Shown: positions 44,901-52,669, counted from the first letter of the stretch. The stretch is 64,000 bases of DNA from Paenalcaligenes hominis_A (GCF_041359055.1 NZ_JBGJKZ010000006.1:62001-126000); one strand, 5' to 3'. Program-made: numbers and translations. Notes: generated from the letters alone by a model not told the origin.

Positions 44901-45357
44901 CAAAGATGAATACGAGGTAGCACGCCTTTACAGCGAACCCGCGTTTATGGAGCAGCTGCAACAGCAGTTTGAGGCAGGCTTTGATGTGAACTTCCATATG
45001 GCCCCCCCTTGGATTAGTCGCTTAGGAAGTAATGGTCGCCCATTAAAGCGCCAGCTAGGTGGATGGATGCTTAAATTTATGCCGCGCTTAGCTCAAGCCA
45101 AAGCACTTCGTGGTACGGCCTTTGATCTATTTGGCTACCAAGCAGAGCGTAAAATGGAGCGCGAGTTACGCGATCAGTTCATGCAACACCTGCGTTTTTT
45201 AAGTACGCATTTAACCGCAGAGCAATTTGATTTGGCTTTACAGTATGTGCAAATTCCACAGCGTATCCGTGGCTTTGGCCCAGTCAAACACACTGCTGTT
45301 GAACAAGCGCGCAAAGAGCAAGCGCAATTAATTGCGCAGGGCTTAGCGCTTAAATAA
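41923..45357 (+). CDS. indolepyruvate ferredoxin oxidoreductase, fused single-chain form
   Basis: 1144 residues. Oxidatively decarboxylates aryl-pyruvates from aromatic amino acid transamination to aryl-acetyl-CoA, using TPP, CoA and ferredoxin. The IorA-like part includes GLNTAGFISGYRGSPLGGVD and FFxSGCPHNSST-type PYFCSGCPHNSST; the TPP-binding region has GGEGTDWVGASAF and ILFNDAVAMTGGQPVDG. A ferredoxin-like segment (about 620-690) carries CEGCGDCGVQSNC and later cysteines for Fe-S. The gamma part contains LIVAGIGGTGVITIGAIVAM. A family-specific C-terminus follows. The SD GGAGG lies just before ATG 41923. The terminator is at 45400-45427. Fused IORs of this length are typical of aerobic betaproteobacteria. 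Confidence 0.93.
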   Translation: MRNNLNLDYQLNDNISAESGRIFLTGTQALLRMLLSQARRDQAAGLNTAGFISGYRGSPLGGVDSTMWRHAKELEQARIRFQPAINEDLAATMMMGTQQLDTHPNKEVDGVFGMWYGKGPGVDRACDALHHGHAAGASHKGGVLVVVGDDHVGVSSSIPHSSEHALRHLRMPIIHPSSVEEYEYFGLWGWALSRYSGAWVGFKAITETVESGRAFTILDVPQFDLAYTPSVHARSYDAKPFLTPHIENNIESRLVAVHEFARTYPLDKLIDAAPQAKIGIVTTGKSTVDTLEAIENLQKKQGLPAIRHYKLGLIWPIETEGFLAFARDLDYVLVIEEKDDFVEAQIKTILFDAGLNTRVQGKKNSQQHDLISRYGQLSPSAIEQALLNWLGELNLLPSAPSAPSCTLPTVKALDSFGLTRRPYFCSGCPHNSSTKVPEGSKALAGVGCHYMASWMDRDTQGLTQMGGEGTDWVGASAFMNQAHIFQNMGEGTYFHSGYLAIRQAVAARANITYKILFNDAVAMTGGQPVDGPISVPRICQQVLGEGVKKVVITTDEPERYKGVSLPSGIDVLHRRELDRVQRELRDIPGVTVLIHDQTCAAEKRRRRKKNDFPNPQRRIFINPEVCEGCGDCGVQSNCLSIVPLETELGRKRAIDQSSCNKDFSCVEGFCPSFVSVLGAEPKKAAGLDSATLQKHFGAALHNTVRTQGAPTACNLIVAGIGGTGVITIGAIVAMAAHLENRGSSVLDMTGLAQKGGTVISHVRLSADHQSAGTVRIDTHQADVAILCDSVAASNAAAAQCIAPQKTQVFINEYLAPTSEFTRQPDVKLPRTALVEQLVTTSGQQNSHHVDAHYLAEQLFGDSILSNMMMLGMAWQQGAIPISLTALQRAIELNGVAVAANQLAFDAGRVWIAAPEKITALIAQHQRPTTKRPQSLQAALDLYVPRLTAYQNTAYANQFTQAIQKLSQAEQRIQPGSEQLSLEAAHSLYKLMAYKDEYEVARLYSEPAFMEQLQQQFEAGFDVNFHMAPPWISRLGSNGRPLKRQLGGWMLKFMPRLAQAKALRGTAFDLFGYQAERKMERELRDQFMQHLRFLSTHLTAEQFDLALQYVQIPQRIRGFGPVKHTAVEQARKEQAQLIAQGLALK

Positions 45358-45399
45358 AGCCCAAGGCTTTGCAGCATGCAAGGCATAGGTTAGACTTTT

Positions 45400-45427
45400 A
45401 GGCATGGGCGCTAGGCCCATGCCTTTA
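45400..45427 (+). terminator. intrinsic terminator of the indolepyruvate oxidoreductase gene
   Basis: AGGCATGGGC (45400-45409) pairs with GCCCATGCCT (45415-45424), 5-nt loop, followed by TT-ATTGTTTG. The T-run is short but the stem is perfect. Confidence 0.75.
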
Positions 45428-45454
45428 TTGTTTGCTTAACTAAGGATATGAATT

Positions 45455-45553
45455 ATGGCTCTTACTGCCACCCAGCCTGCTCAACCCATTCACACTGAAC
45501 CTAATCCTGCCGGTAATTGGCCTTACCCCTACGACAACACAGACGAACAATAG
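45455..45553 (+). CDS. possible 32-residue small protein
   Basis: An ATG at 45455 is preceded at good distance by TAAGGA (45441-45446) and opens 32 codons to TAG at 45551-45553. The peptide is Pro/Thr/Gln-rich, starts MALTATQPAQ and ends NWPYPYDNTDEQ; it has no membrane segment or signal. A competing ATG at 45448 is in another frame. It starts just after the upstream terminator and ends 18 bp before the yggT ATG, so it may be the first gene of that transcript or a leader peptide. I know no function. Confidence 0.5.
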   Translation: MALTATQPAQPIHTEPNPAGNWPYPYDNTDEQ

Positions 45554-45571
45554 TCCACCAGTAGCCGCTCT

Positions 45572-46135
45572 ATGTTTACTGATATTTTGTCTTTTATTTT
45601 ACAAGTCGGCCTGTCGTTACTAGGTGCTGCTTTTTTGTTTAGAGCATGGTTATTTTTTATTCGCATGCCACCTTTTAACCCGTACTCTCAGGCCATTTTT
45701 CGTGTTACTGATTGGGCTGTTTTACCCATTCATAAATTTGTGAAAAATAGTCGTCACATCGATAGCTCAAGCTTAATTGCCGCATGGCTCTGCGCTTTTC
45801 TCTCATTGATTGGGGGCTGGCTGCTCTTGGCTAATGTGGGACTACCGCTTGAGCTTTTACCCAAGCTAGCTCTGGCTGCGGTACTTACTGTTATTAAATG
45901 GGCTCTCAATATCACCTTATGGCTCATTTTGATCCAGGTGATCTTGTCATGGGTTAACCCAAGCGCGCCCGCTATGCCCTTGTTGGTGGCATTAACACGT
46001 CCTATTATGGAACCCATCCGGAAGCGCTTACCCAACACCGGACCTATAGATTTTTCACCGCTATTAGTATTGCTGTTAATCCAAGTATTAAATATGGTGG
46101 TGCAGCGCCTTAATTTTGCACTGATTGCTATGTAG
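45572..46135 (+). CDS. YggT family integral membrane protein
   Basis: 187 residues with two tandem YGGT repeats, each a pair of hydrophobic helices: first at about 5-35 and 60-95 (FIRMPPFNPYSQAIFRVTDW between), second at about 100-135 and 165-185 (VILSWVNPSAP, LVALTRPIMEPIRKRLPNTG). Inner membrane. In other bacteria YggT genes sit beside proC/yggS and have been linked to osmotic or division phenotypes; here the context is different. Followed by a 21-bp hairpin shared with the convergent lipoprotein gene. Confidence 0.9.
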   Translation: MFTDILSFILQVGLSLLGAAFLFRAWLFFIRMPPFNPYSQAIFRVTDWAVLPIHKFVKNSRHIDSSSLIAAWLCAFLSLIGGWLLLANVGLPLELLPKLALAAVLTVIKWALNITLWLILIQVILSWVNPSAPAMPLLVALTRPIMEPIRKRLPNTGPIDFSPLLVLLLIQVLNMVVQRLNFALIAM

Positions 46136-46166
46136 AAAAAATCTGTACTCAAACCCTAAGTACCTT

Positions 46167-46217
46167 AAAACACTAAAGCCCTTGGTATTGTGATACATAC
46201 CAAGGGCTTTAGTGTTT
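46167..46217. terminator. 21-bp bidirectional hairpin between yggT and the glycine-zipper gene
   Basis: Left arm 46168-46188 and right arm 46197-46217 are perfectly complementary over 21 bp with an 8-nt loop. Both outward sides end in T-rich sequence inside the stem (AAACACT/AGTGTTT). Unusually long and perfect for a terminator, but ideally placed between convergent genes. Confidence 0.75.
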
Positions 46218-46228
46218 ATGACTAAGAA

Positions 46229-46717
46229 TTAAAGCGGTGTTACGCGGGTGGGACCATTGCCGCTTAATACTCGTACCCGTTGACCTGCTGTAAACATGAC
46301 ATCAGCTTCTTGGGCAATAGCACGTGTTTCGCCATTATCCATTTGCACTGTGATCTCTAGCCCCTGCTTTTTATCGGTCTGATTTTCTACAGCATTGCCT
46401 GCTAGACCGCCTAATATAACGCCGCCTATGGTGGCAAGTACATTGCCTCGGCCTCCGCCAATGGTGCTACCCGCCACACCACCCAAAGCCGCCCCAGAAG
46501 CAGCACCAAAGCCAGAGGCTTTGTCTGACTGAATAGTGACATACCGTACAGACTGTACCGTACCTAAACGCACAATCTGTTCATTTTGTGCTTGACCATA
46601 GCTATACACTGAACTAGATGCCGACTGACCAGCGCACCCAGCAATAAATACGGCTGAGGCAACCGCAACACTTGTTAAGACCAGTCTAAATGCGTTGAAT
46701 TGAGTAAGTGTTTTCAT
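46229..46717 (-). CDS. glycine-zipper (2TM) outer-membrane lipoprotein, SlyB/Pcp-like
   Basis: 162 residues. Signal peptide with lipobox IAGC (Cys28). The mature part has VQSVRYVTIQSDKASGFGAA, then Gly-zipper helices GAALGGVAGSTIGGGRGN and IGGVILGGLAGNAVENQTDK, and the C-terminal LEITVQMDNGETRAIAQEAD, a common 'glycine zipper 2TM' layout with a small beta domain. Probably peptidoglycan- or outer-membrane-associated with an envelope-stability role, inferred from SlyB/Pal-linked relatives. It follows the PfkB gene by 34 bp. Confidence 0.85.
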   Translation of the reverse strand: MKTLTQFNAFRLVLTSVAVASAVFIAGCAGQSASSSVYSYGQAQNEQIVRLGTVQSVRYVTIQSDKASGFGAASGAALGGVAGSTIGGGRGNVLATIGGVILGGLAGNAVENQTDKKQGLEITVQMDNGETRAIAQEADVMFTAGQRVRVLSGNGPTRVTPL

Positions 46718-46751
46718 AATGACTCCGTTAATACCTCAGCCTACACCACTA

Positions 46752-47693
46752 TTAAATGGTTTTATTTACACCATAATGGGTTGCTAGCAGCTGCTGAATA
46801 TCCTGTTTTGTGGGGGCGTGAGTTTGTGTGCCCTGATACGCAATTTTAATCCCACCCATCACACTTCCTAAACATGCTGACTCGTAAATTGACCAACCTT
46901 GTGTAAGGCCGTGTAACAACCCTGCACGATGCGCGTCACCACAACCCGTTGGATCAACCACCTCGGCTGCGGGCAAGGCAGCAATACTATGGGCTTGACC
47001 TTGTGTATACAGGGTAGACCCTTTTTCACCCTCGGTCACAATTAATGCCTGCACTCGAGCTGCCAGTGTTGAAAGGTCGGATCCGATGCGTTGGCTAATT
47101 ACACTGGCCTCGTAATCATTTGAGGTCAGAATAGAACACATGTCAATCATGCGCTCTAAGTCTTCTTTCTCAAATAAAGGCATGGCTTGGCCTAAATCGA
47201 AAATAAAAGGAATACCTTGTGCATGCAAACGCTCGGCATGAGCAAACATGGCTTCTTTGGCATCTGGGGCCACGATCCCATACACCGCTTCCATGCCCGT
47301 AATGTCATTATCCGCAGATTTAATCATGGCACCGGGGTGAAAAGAGGTGACTTGATTACTTTCAAGGTCGGTGGTGATAAAGCACTGAGCCGATAAATAG
47401 TCATCTAGTACTTTGACGGCACTGATGTCAATGCCCAGATCATTAAAGCGCTGAATGTAGTCAGCCCCATCGCTGCCTAAGGTCACCACAGGCACGGCAT
47501 GGCTGCCAAGCAAATTAAGGTTATAAGCAATATTACCTGCACACCCCCCATAAAATTTATTTAAGGAAGGCGTAAAAAATGACACGCTTAAAGAACGCTC
47601 TTTATCGATCAGAATGTGGTCTTTGAAATTGCCCTCAAAGACAGCAATATAGTCAAAGGCAACAGAACCACAGACTAAAATACGTTTAGACAT
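46752..47693 (-). CDS. PfkB family carbohydrate/adenosine kinase
   Basis: 313 residues. Ribokinase-fold signature 1 is visible as NKFYGGCAGNIAYNLNLLGS and signature 2 as VVDPTGCGDAHRAGLLHGL, whose Asp is the catalytic base and GCGD the anion hole (usual form DTTGAGDAF, here His in place of the aromatic). ILVCGSVAFDYIAVFEG opens the fold. The overall resemblance is to the adenosine-kinase-like subgroup common in Bordetella and relatives; the actual sugar or nucleoside is unknown. Third in prmA-DUF3426-pfkB, 12 bp after the previous gene. Confidence 0.87.
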   Translation of the reverse strand: MSKRILVCGSVAFDYIAVFEGNFKDHILIDKERSLSVSFFTPSLNKFYGGCAGNIAYNLNLLGSHAVPVVTLGSDGADYIQRFNDLGIDISAVKVLDDYLSAQCFITTDLESNQVTSFHPGAMIKSADNDITGMEAVYGIVAPDAKEAMFAHAERLHAQGIPFIFDLGQAMPLFEKEDLERMIDMCSILTSNDYEASVISQRIGSDLSTLAARVQALIVTEGEKGSTLYTQGQAHSIAALPAAEVVDPTGCGDAHRAGLLHGLTQGWSIYESACLGSVMGGIKIAYQGTQTHAPTKQDIQQLLATHYGVNKTI

Positions 47694-47705
47694 GAAAATA
47701 CCTTT

Positions 47706-48728
47706 TTAGGGATAATATTTTTCTACGGTAAAACCGTTGATTTTTTTATTGGGTAATAATACCGGCAAACGAATAGTCAGCTGAGCACCGGGATCAAAAG
47801 GACGCTGACGCTGACTAGGTGCTAAATACTGCTGAGGCTCAATAGGCAAAGTCGCTAAGGTTGCTGCCGCGGCATCCGTAAAGCTAACCACTAACGTCGG
47901 CCACTCTTGGGGCCAAGCCAAAGTATTTTTAAGCTGCAGCTGCAATAAATACGCGTACTGACCTTTTTGCTCAAAATTGGGCTGCTGTTGTAATGACGAC
48001 TGCCTAATTTCTATTGCGTCTACAGCTCGCATATAAGGAATAGTGCAACCAAAACCATCACACAATAGTTGCAGTACAGGGCGTGTAAAGCTGACTGTGT
48101 TAGCTATTTGCGCACGGTACACGTACAGCAACTGCAATACCATCAAGCCAGCTAATAACCAGACAAGCAAGGTCCATAAAGGACTAGACCAACTAGACGT
48201 TGAATCAGCGCCCTCTTCAACATGTAAGGCTCGACGTGGCTCCGCAGAAAAATGCGGCACTGCGGTCTCCGTCTCATTGTGCCAACGAGGTTCAGCGCGC
48301 TCGTCTCGGTTTAAATAAACACGTATATCTTCATCTGACTCGGCCGCACTTTGTATAGGCTGGGAGCTACGAATTGCAGCTGCTGTTTGAGCTCGTGTTT
48401 TTACCTGTGGCCGCATTGGTTCGGGGCTAACAATGGGCTGGTTTATAAAGTGTGACTGAGGTTCAGTGTCTTCACTGGCGGCAGAAATAGAAAATGCGGC
48501 TGTTTTTGCAGAACCAGAAGCTGGACTAGGTGACGGTTGCAGCGCAATAGGCTCTGCTTGCCTAGGCACAGAGGGCGTTGTATGAGCTTTAACCACAGCA
48601 TGTTCATACGCATCAAAAATTTGCGCACAACGAGGGCAGCGCAGCAAACCCTTGCGCTGCTGCAATTGCTCTAAGGTCACATCAAATTGATGTTCACATT
48701 GAGGGCACTGGGTGGTTAGCTCAATCAT
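47706..48728 (-). CDS. zinc-ribbon plus DUF3426 membrane protein
   Basis: 340 residues from ATG 48728 (a GTG three bases upstream is also possible). The N-terminal MJ0042-type zinc ribbon reads TTQCPQCEHQFDVTL and GLLRCPRCAQIFDAYE. A long low-complexity Pro/Ser/Ala linker (about 45-175) follows, one transmembrane helix at about 184-205 (LWTLLVWLLAGLMVLQLLYV), then the DUF3426 domain, with VVSFTDAAAATLATLPIEP and FDPGAQLTIRLPVLLP. Function unknown. Its position directly after prmA is conserved across betaproteobacteria. Confidence 0.88.
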   Translation of the reverse strand: MIELTTQCPQCEHQFDVTLEQLQQRKGLLRCPRCAQIFDAYEHAVVKAHTTPSVPRQAEPIALQPSPSPASGSAKTAAFSISAASEDTEPQSHFINQPIVSPEPMRPQVKTRAQTAAAIRSSQPIQSAAESDEDIRVYLNRDERAEPRWHNETETAVPHFSAEPRRALHVEEGADSTSSWSSPLWTLLVWLLAGLMVLQLLYVYRAQIANTVSFTRPVLQLLCDGFGCTIPYMRAVDAIEIRQSSLQQQPNFEQKGQYAYLLQLQLKNTLAWPQEWPTLVVSFTDAAAATLATLPIEPQQYLAPSQRQRPFDPGAQLTIRLPVLLPNKKINGFTVEKYYP

Positions 48729-48748
48729 CACTCTTACCTAGGAGGGGT

Positions 48749-49663
48749 CTAGTTGGTTTTGTGGGCCACCAAACAAATCCAACCTTCGCGGTCACGCCAA
48801 GGCTGTAGGCTTAGATAGTCTTTATATGCTTCACGCATCTCATCGATTTGCCATTCAAAAATACCAGCTAGAACCAAGTGCCCGCCGGTTTTTACCCGTG
48901 CAGCCAACATGGGAGCAAGCATTTTCAATGGATTAGAAAGAATATTAGCCACCACCACATCGTACTGGCCTTCACCCAACTGGTCAGGTAATAAGGCGTT
49001 GACTGTGACGTTATTGTTTGTGGCATTGGAGCGCGTTGATAGGACGGCCTGCTCATCCACATCTACCGCATCGGTGCGCTCTGAGCCCAGTTTCTGCGCA
49101 GCAATAGCTAAAATACCTGAACCGCAACCGTAATCCAGCACGGTTTGCCCTGCCTGCAAGTGCTCTGCCAGCCACTCTAGACATAAATGGGTGGTAGGAT
49201 GGCTGCCCGTACCAAACGCTAAACCCGGGTCAAGTTGAATACATACTTTATTTTGATCGTGGGCTTGAAGGGTGAGCTCATCCTCGGCATGCCAGCTAGG
49301 CACAATGAGTATTTTTTCACCCACCTGAATAGGGCCAAACTGAGACTGAGTTAAACGTACCCAATCGTTATCGGGTACTTCGCGTACAAACCAATCTGCA
49401 TCCTCTAGACTAATGATTTGCTGATCGCGTAAGTCTTGAACTAATTGCTCGGGTTGTAAGTGTTCGGGCAATAATGCCACCACACGGTTACGATCCCATG
49501 CTAAGACCTCGGGCTCTAGACCTGGCTCACCATACAAAGGACGCTCTTGGTCGGTGTTTTCGTTTGCATCTTCGACTGACACCGACAATACGCCTAAATC
49601 CAATAACACATCGGATAAATGCTCAGCTTGTTGCTCAGCACATAAAAATACAATTTCACGCAT
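48749..49663 (-). CDS. prmA: ribosomal protein L11 methyltransferase
   Basis: 304 residues from ATG 49663 (a TTG at 49675 is less likely; GGAAATCAC precedes the ATG). Trimethylates ribosomal protein L11. The N-terminal substrate domain (1-60) includes SVEDANENTDQERPLYG. The SAM domain has ALDPGLAFGTGSHPTTHLC-type QLDPGLAFGTGSHPTTHLCL, motif I VLDYGCGSGILAIAAQKLG, and DVVVANILSNPLKMLAPML. It heads a run prmA-DUF3426-pfkB and is separated from accC by a terminator at 49681-49706. Confidence 0.95.
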   Translation of the reverse strand: MREIVFLCAEQQAEHLSDVLLDLGVLSVSVEDANENTDQERPLYGEPGLEPEVLAWDRNRVVALLPEHLQPEQLVQDLRDQQIISLEDADWFVREVPDNDWVRLTQSQFGPIQVGEKILIVPSWHAEDELTLQAHDQNKVCIQLDPGLAFGTGSHPTTHLCLEWLAEHLQAGQTVLDYGCGSGILAIAAQKLGSERTDAVDVDEQAVLSTRSNATNNNVTVNALLPDQLGEGQYDVVVANILSNPLKMLAPMLAARVKTGGHLVLAGIFEWQIDEMREAYKDYLSLQPWRDREGWICLVAHKTN

Positions 49664-49680
49664 AGTGATTTCCAAAAAAT

Positions 49681-49706
49681 AAAAGCAGAGGTCACCCCCT
49701 GCTTTT
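49681..49706 (-). terminator. terminator between accC and prmA
   Basis: AAAAGCAG (49681-49688) pairs with CTGCTTTT (49699-49706), extended by GG/CC; minus-strand read ends TTTTATTTTTT. It ends the aroQ-accB-accC transcript. Confidence 0.75.
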
Positions 49707-49727
49707 TATTTTACCGTGACTTAACGC

Positions 49728-51074
49728 TTAAGGGCGTTTTGCAAGTTTTTCTTCCAAATAGTGGATACTAAACCCGCCCTCTTGGAACACAGGGTCTTGC
49801 ATTAGCTCTCGATGCAGCAAGATATTGGTATTAATACCCTCGACCACCATTTCTGACAAGGCAATATCCATACGCGCAATGGCTTGTTCACGCGTAGTAC
49901 CGTAGGTAATGAGCTTGCCGATCATGGAGTCGTAGTTAGGAGGCACCACATAGCCCGCAAATACGTGTGAATCCATACGTACACCTGGACCGCCGGGTGT
50001 GTGCCATTTTGACACAAGCCCTGGGCTAGGAATAAATTTATACGGATCTTCGGCGTTGATACGACACTCTATAGAATGACCACGGAACTCGATGTCTTTT
50101 TGACGCAACGTGAATTTTTCACCAGCGGCAACTAAGATTTGCTGTTGAATTAAGTCGATGCCTGTAACCATTTCGGTAATGGTGTGCTCAACCTGAATAC
50201 GCGTGTTCATTTCAATGAAATAAAACTCGCCGTTTTCATACAAGAACTCAAAGGTACCAGCACCGCGGTATTTCAGTTTGCGACACGCCTCTACACAGCG
50301 CTCGCCAATGCGATCGAGCTGCTTGCGAGGAATGCCAGGTGCAGGGGCCTCCTCGATGACTTTTTGGTGACGACGTTGCATAGAGCAATCGCGCTCACCT
50401 AGCCATACGGCATGACGATCGCCATCGGCTAGAACTTGAATTTCAATGTGACGTGGGTTTTGGAGGTATTTTTCCATGTAGAGGTCTGGGTTGCCAAAAG
50501 CAACCTCGGCCTCGGCACGCGTCATGGCAACTGCGTTTAGCAATGCGCCTTCGGCATACACCACACGCATACCTCGACCGCCACCACCCCCAGATGCCTT
50601 AACAATAACGGGATAGCCGATATCGCGCGCGATTTGAAGAATTTCTTCGGGGTCATCGGGCAGTGCACCAGCTGAACCCGGTACTACAGGTACGCCAGCT
50701 TCGATCATGGTTTTTTTAGCGGTCACTTTGTCGCCCATGAGACGAATCGTCTCGGCGCGAGGCCCGATAAATACAAAACCACTTTTCTCAACACGATCTG
50801 CAAAATCAGCATTTTCCGCCAAAAACCCGTAGCCAGGGTGAATGGCTTCGGCATCAGTGACTTCGGCGGCTGCGATAATTGCAGGCATATTTAAGTAGCT
50901 TTCACGGGGGTTAGCAGGACCAATACAGACGGACTCGTCAGCCAAGCGCACGTATTTGGCGTCGCGATCTGCCTCGGAATGCACAACTACGGTTTTAATA
51001 CCCATTTCGCGACAAGCGCGCTGGATGCGTAGGGCGATTTCTCCCCGGTTAGCGATAAGGATCTTTTCAAACAT
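49728..51074 (-). CDS. accC: acetyl-CoA carboxylase, biotin carboxylase subunit
   Basis: 448 residues from ATG 51074, four bases after the accB stop (an in-frame TTG at 51086 would overlap accB). ATP-dependent carboxylation of biotin on AccB. FEKILIANRGEIALRIQRAC opens the fold; the ATP-grasp glycine loop is VKASGGGGGRGMRVV, the metal and bicarbonate region FEFLYENGEFYFIEMNTRIQ, followed by VEHTITEM and ECRINAED. Length matches E. coli. Coupled to accB. Confidence 0.97.
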   Translation of the reverse strand: MFEKILIANRGEIALRIQRACREMGIKTVVVHSEADRDAKYVRLADESVCIGPANPRESYLNMPAIIAAAEVTDAEAIHPGYGFLAENADFADRVEKSGFVFIGPRAETIRLMGDKVTAKKTMIEAGVPVVPGSAGALPDDPEEILQIARDIGYPVIVKASGGGGGRGMRVVYAEGALLNAVAMTRAEAEVAFGNPDLYMEKYLQNPRHIEIQVLADGDRHAVWLGERDCSMQRRHQKVIEEAPAPGIPRKQLDRIGERCVEACRKLKYRGAGTFEFLYENGEFYFIEMNTRIQVEHTITEMVTGIDLIQQQILVAAGEKFTLRQKDIEFRGHSIECRINAEDPYKFIPSPGLVSKWHTPGGPGVRMDSHVFAGYVVPPNYDSMIGKLITYGTTREQAIARMDIALSEMVVEGINTNILLHRELMQDPVFQEGGFSIHYLEEKLAKRP

Positions 51075-51078
51075 GAAA

Positions 51079-51537
51079 TTAGCCAATCACAAACAAGGGC
51101 TGACCGTATTCGACGGGAGCACCATTTTCAACAAAAATTTCTTTGATGACGCCCGCTTTATCTGCTTCGATTTCGTTTAGCAGCTTCATCGCTTCGATAA
51201 TACATAGCGCGTCGCCCTCGGCAACGCTTTGACCTACCTCTACAAATGGAGCCGCGCCTGGGTTAGGTGCACGGTAGAACGTACCTACCATTGGTGCAGT
51301 TACCACATGACCATTCGGCACTGCGGGAGCTTCCTCTGCTGCGGGCACAGCAGCCGCTACAGGAGCAGCAGCGGCAGGAGCAGCACCAACGGGAGCTGCG
51401 GCATATACCATTTGTTGAGGTGCAGCAGGCGCCGACTTAACAATTCTGACCTTGCCATCTCCCTCTGTGACTTCGAGTTCAGAAATATCAGACTCTGCAA
51501 CGAGGTCAATTAAGGTTTTAAGTTTTCTCAGATCCAT
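51079..51537 (-). CDS. accB: acetyl-CoA carboxylase, biotin carboxyl carrier protein
   Basis: 152 residues from ATG 51537 (AGGAAAC upstream). N-terminal MDLRKLKTLIDLVAESDISE, an Ala/Pro-rich linker (about 38-72), and the C-terminal biotinyl domain with the biotinylated Lys in CIIEAMKLLNEIEADKAG. Carries carboxybiotin between AccC and the transferase AccAD (not in the window). Second in aroQ-accB-accC. Confidence 0.96.
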   Translation of the reverse strand: MDLRKLKTLIDLVAESDISELEVTEGDGKVRIVKSAPAAPQQMVYAAAPVGAAPAAAAPVAAAVPAAEEAPAVPNGHVVTAPMVGTFYRAPNPGAAPFVEVGQSVAEGDALCIIEAMKLLNEIEADKAGVIKEIFVENGAPVEYGQPLFVIG

Positions 51538-51609
51538 GCATGTTTCCTGCCACACCACTACCGTTTTTAAATAAATACGGACTTGGGTGTTGTTAAAATT
51601 GGATAAAAA

Positions 51610-52044
51610 TTAAGCAGCGACGGCGTAACGTAATGCTACTTCATAGCCGTAAGCGCCTAGCCCTACTACCACCCCTTGCGCAATATCAGACAAATACGAA
51701 TGATGGCGGAAAGGTTCTCGACGATGCACATTGGAAATATGTACTTCGATAAAGGGGATAGCGACGCCCGCGAGCGCATCACGGATAGCAACACTGGTAT
51801 GAGTGTAGGCACCGGCATTGATGATGATGTAGTCGACCTGTTGCTGAGCAGCAGCGTGAATTTTATCCACAAGCTGCCCTTCAGAATTGCTTTGAAAGAT
51901 ATCGCATTTCACATCAAGCTTGGTGGCAAGTTGCACCAAATGCTGATTCACATCATTCAGTGTTTGTGCACCATAAATATGGGGCTCGCGCTTGCCAAGC
52001 AAGTTCAAATTAGGGCCATGTATAACCAGAATGTTACGTGCCAT
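51610..52044 (-). CDS. aroQ: 3-dehydroquinate dehydratase, type II
   Basis: 144 residues, type II (reversible, dodecameric) enzyme of the shikimate pathway. VIHGPNLNLLGKREPHIYG has the catalytic Tyr region, IINAGAYTHTSVAIRDAL the anion site, and VHISNVHRREPFRHHSYLS the active-site His and substrate loop. It lies upstream of accB on the same strand (73-bp gap to the accB ATG), a common betaproteobacterial order. A terminator-like hairpin (52085-52116) lies before it. Confidence 0.96.
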   Translation of the reverse strand: MARNILVIHGPNLNLLGKREPHIYGAQTLNDVNQHLVQLATKLDVKCDIFQSNSEGQLVDKIHAAAQQQVDYIIINAGAYTHTSVAIRDALAGVAIPFIEVHISNVHRREPFRHHSYLSDIAQGVVVGLGAYGYEVALRYAVAA

Positions 52045-52084
52045 TGCTAAATAAAATTATGATTCTAGATCGCCTTTTTACGCC

Positions 52085-52116
52085 AAAACGCCCTGTTTGT
52101 CCATAAAAACAAGGCG
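52085..52116 (-). terminator. terminator between the TlpA-like gene and aroQ
   Basis: CGCCCTGTTT (52089-52098) pairs with AAACAAGGCG (52107-52116), one G-U wobble, 8-nt loop; the minus strand then reads TTTT (52088-52085). It sits about 70 bp beyond the TlpA-like stop. Confidence 0.6.
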
Positions 52117-52186
52117 CTTAGCAAGAAAATAAGGCATAAACACGCCTAGTTTAATCGAAAATAGACTCAGTTGCTGCTGCCTGCAC

Positions 52187-52669
52187 TTAATTTTTCAACT
52201 TGGTTAAAATTTGATCAAGTTGTGCAGAATCGATTTGCCCCAATACCTGCTGGGCTACCGAGCCATCGGCATTCAAAACTAGGGTAAATGGAATGCCTCC
52301 TGCTTTATTTCCCAAAGTTTTCATTATTTGGACACCACGGTGGCCAGTAACATAAATAGCATAGTTAACCGGTACTTTTTCTAAAAATCGTTTTACATTA
52401 CGTTGGGTGTCTATGGCTAGGCCTACAAACTGCACGTCGGGATGCGCCTGACTTAATGCCTCGAGCTCGGGCATTTCCTTGACACAAGGCGGGCACCACG
52501 TTGCCCAAAAATTAAGCACTAAGGCTTTGCCTTGGTAGGACTCTAGACTGATAGACTGCCCGGTTAAATCATCCGCCTCTATCGCAAATACCTTGGACTC
52601 TGCCCACGCCAAGCCGCCCCAGCACATAAGCCCAAGCCAACTCGCGAACAGGATTTGACGCAATTTCAT
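52187..52669 (-). CDS. TlpA/ResA-like thiol-disulfide oxidoreductase
   Basis: 160 residues from ATG 52669, preceded by AGAGGAAAG; an upstream TTG frame is not needed. Cleavable Sec signal peptide (MKLRQILFASWLGLMCWGG to about WAES). The thioredoxin-fold domain carries the redox motif FWATWCPPCVKEMPELEAL (CPPC) and the cis-Pro region GGIPFTLVLNADGSV. Periplasmic reductant probably serving cytochrome c or other envelope disulfides; the specific client is unknown. Lies divergent from mpl. Confidence 0.9.
   Translation of the reverse strand: MKLRQILFASWLGLMCWGGLAWAESKVFAIEADDLTGQSISLESYQGKALVLNFWATWCPPCVKEMPELEALSQAHPDVQFVGLAIDTQRNVKRFLEKVPVNYAIYVTGHRGVQIMKTLGNKAGGIPFTLVLNADGSVAQQVLGQIDSAQLDQILTKLKN

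Noticed and set aside
51079..51537. AMKL instead of AMKM at the biotin site of AccB
   Set aside because: Leu after the biotinyl Lys is common among AccB proteins and is not unusual.
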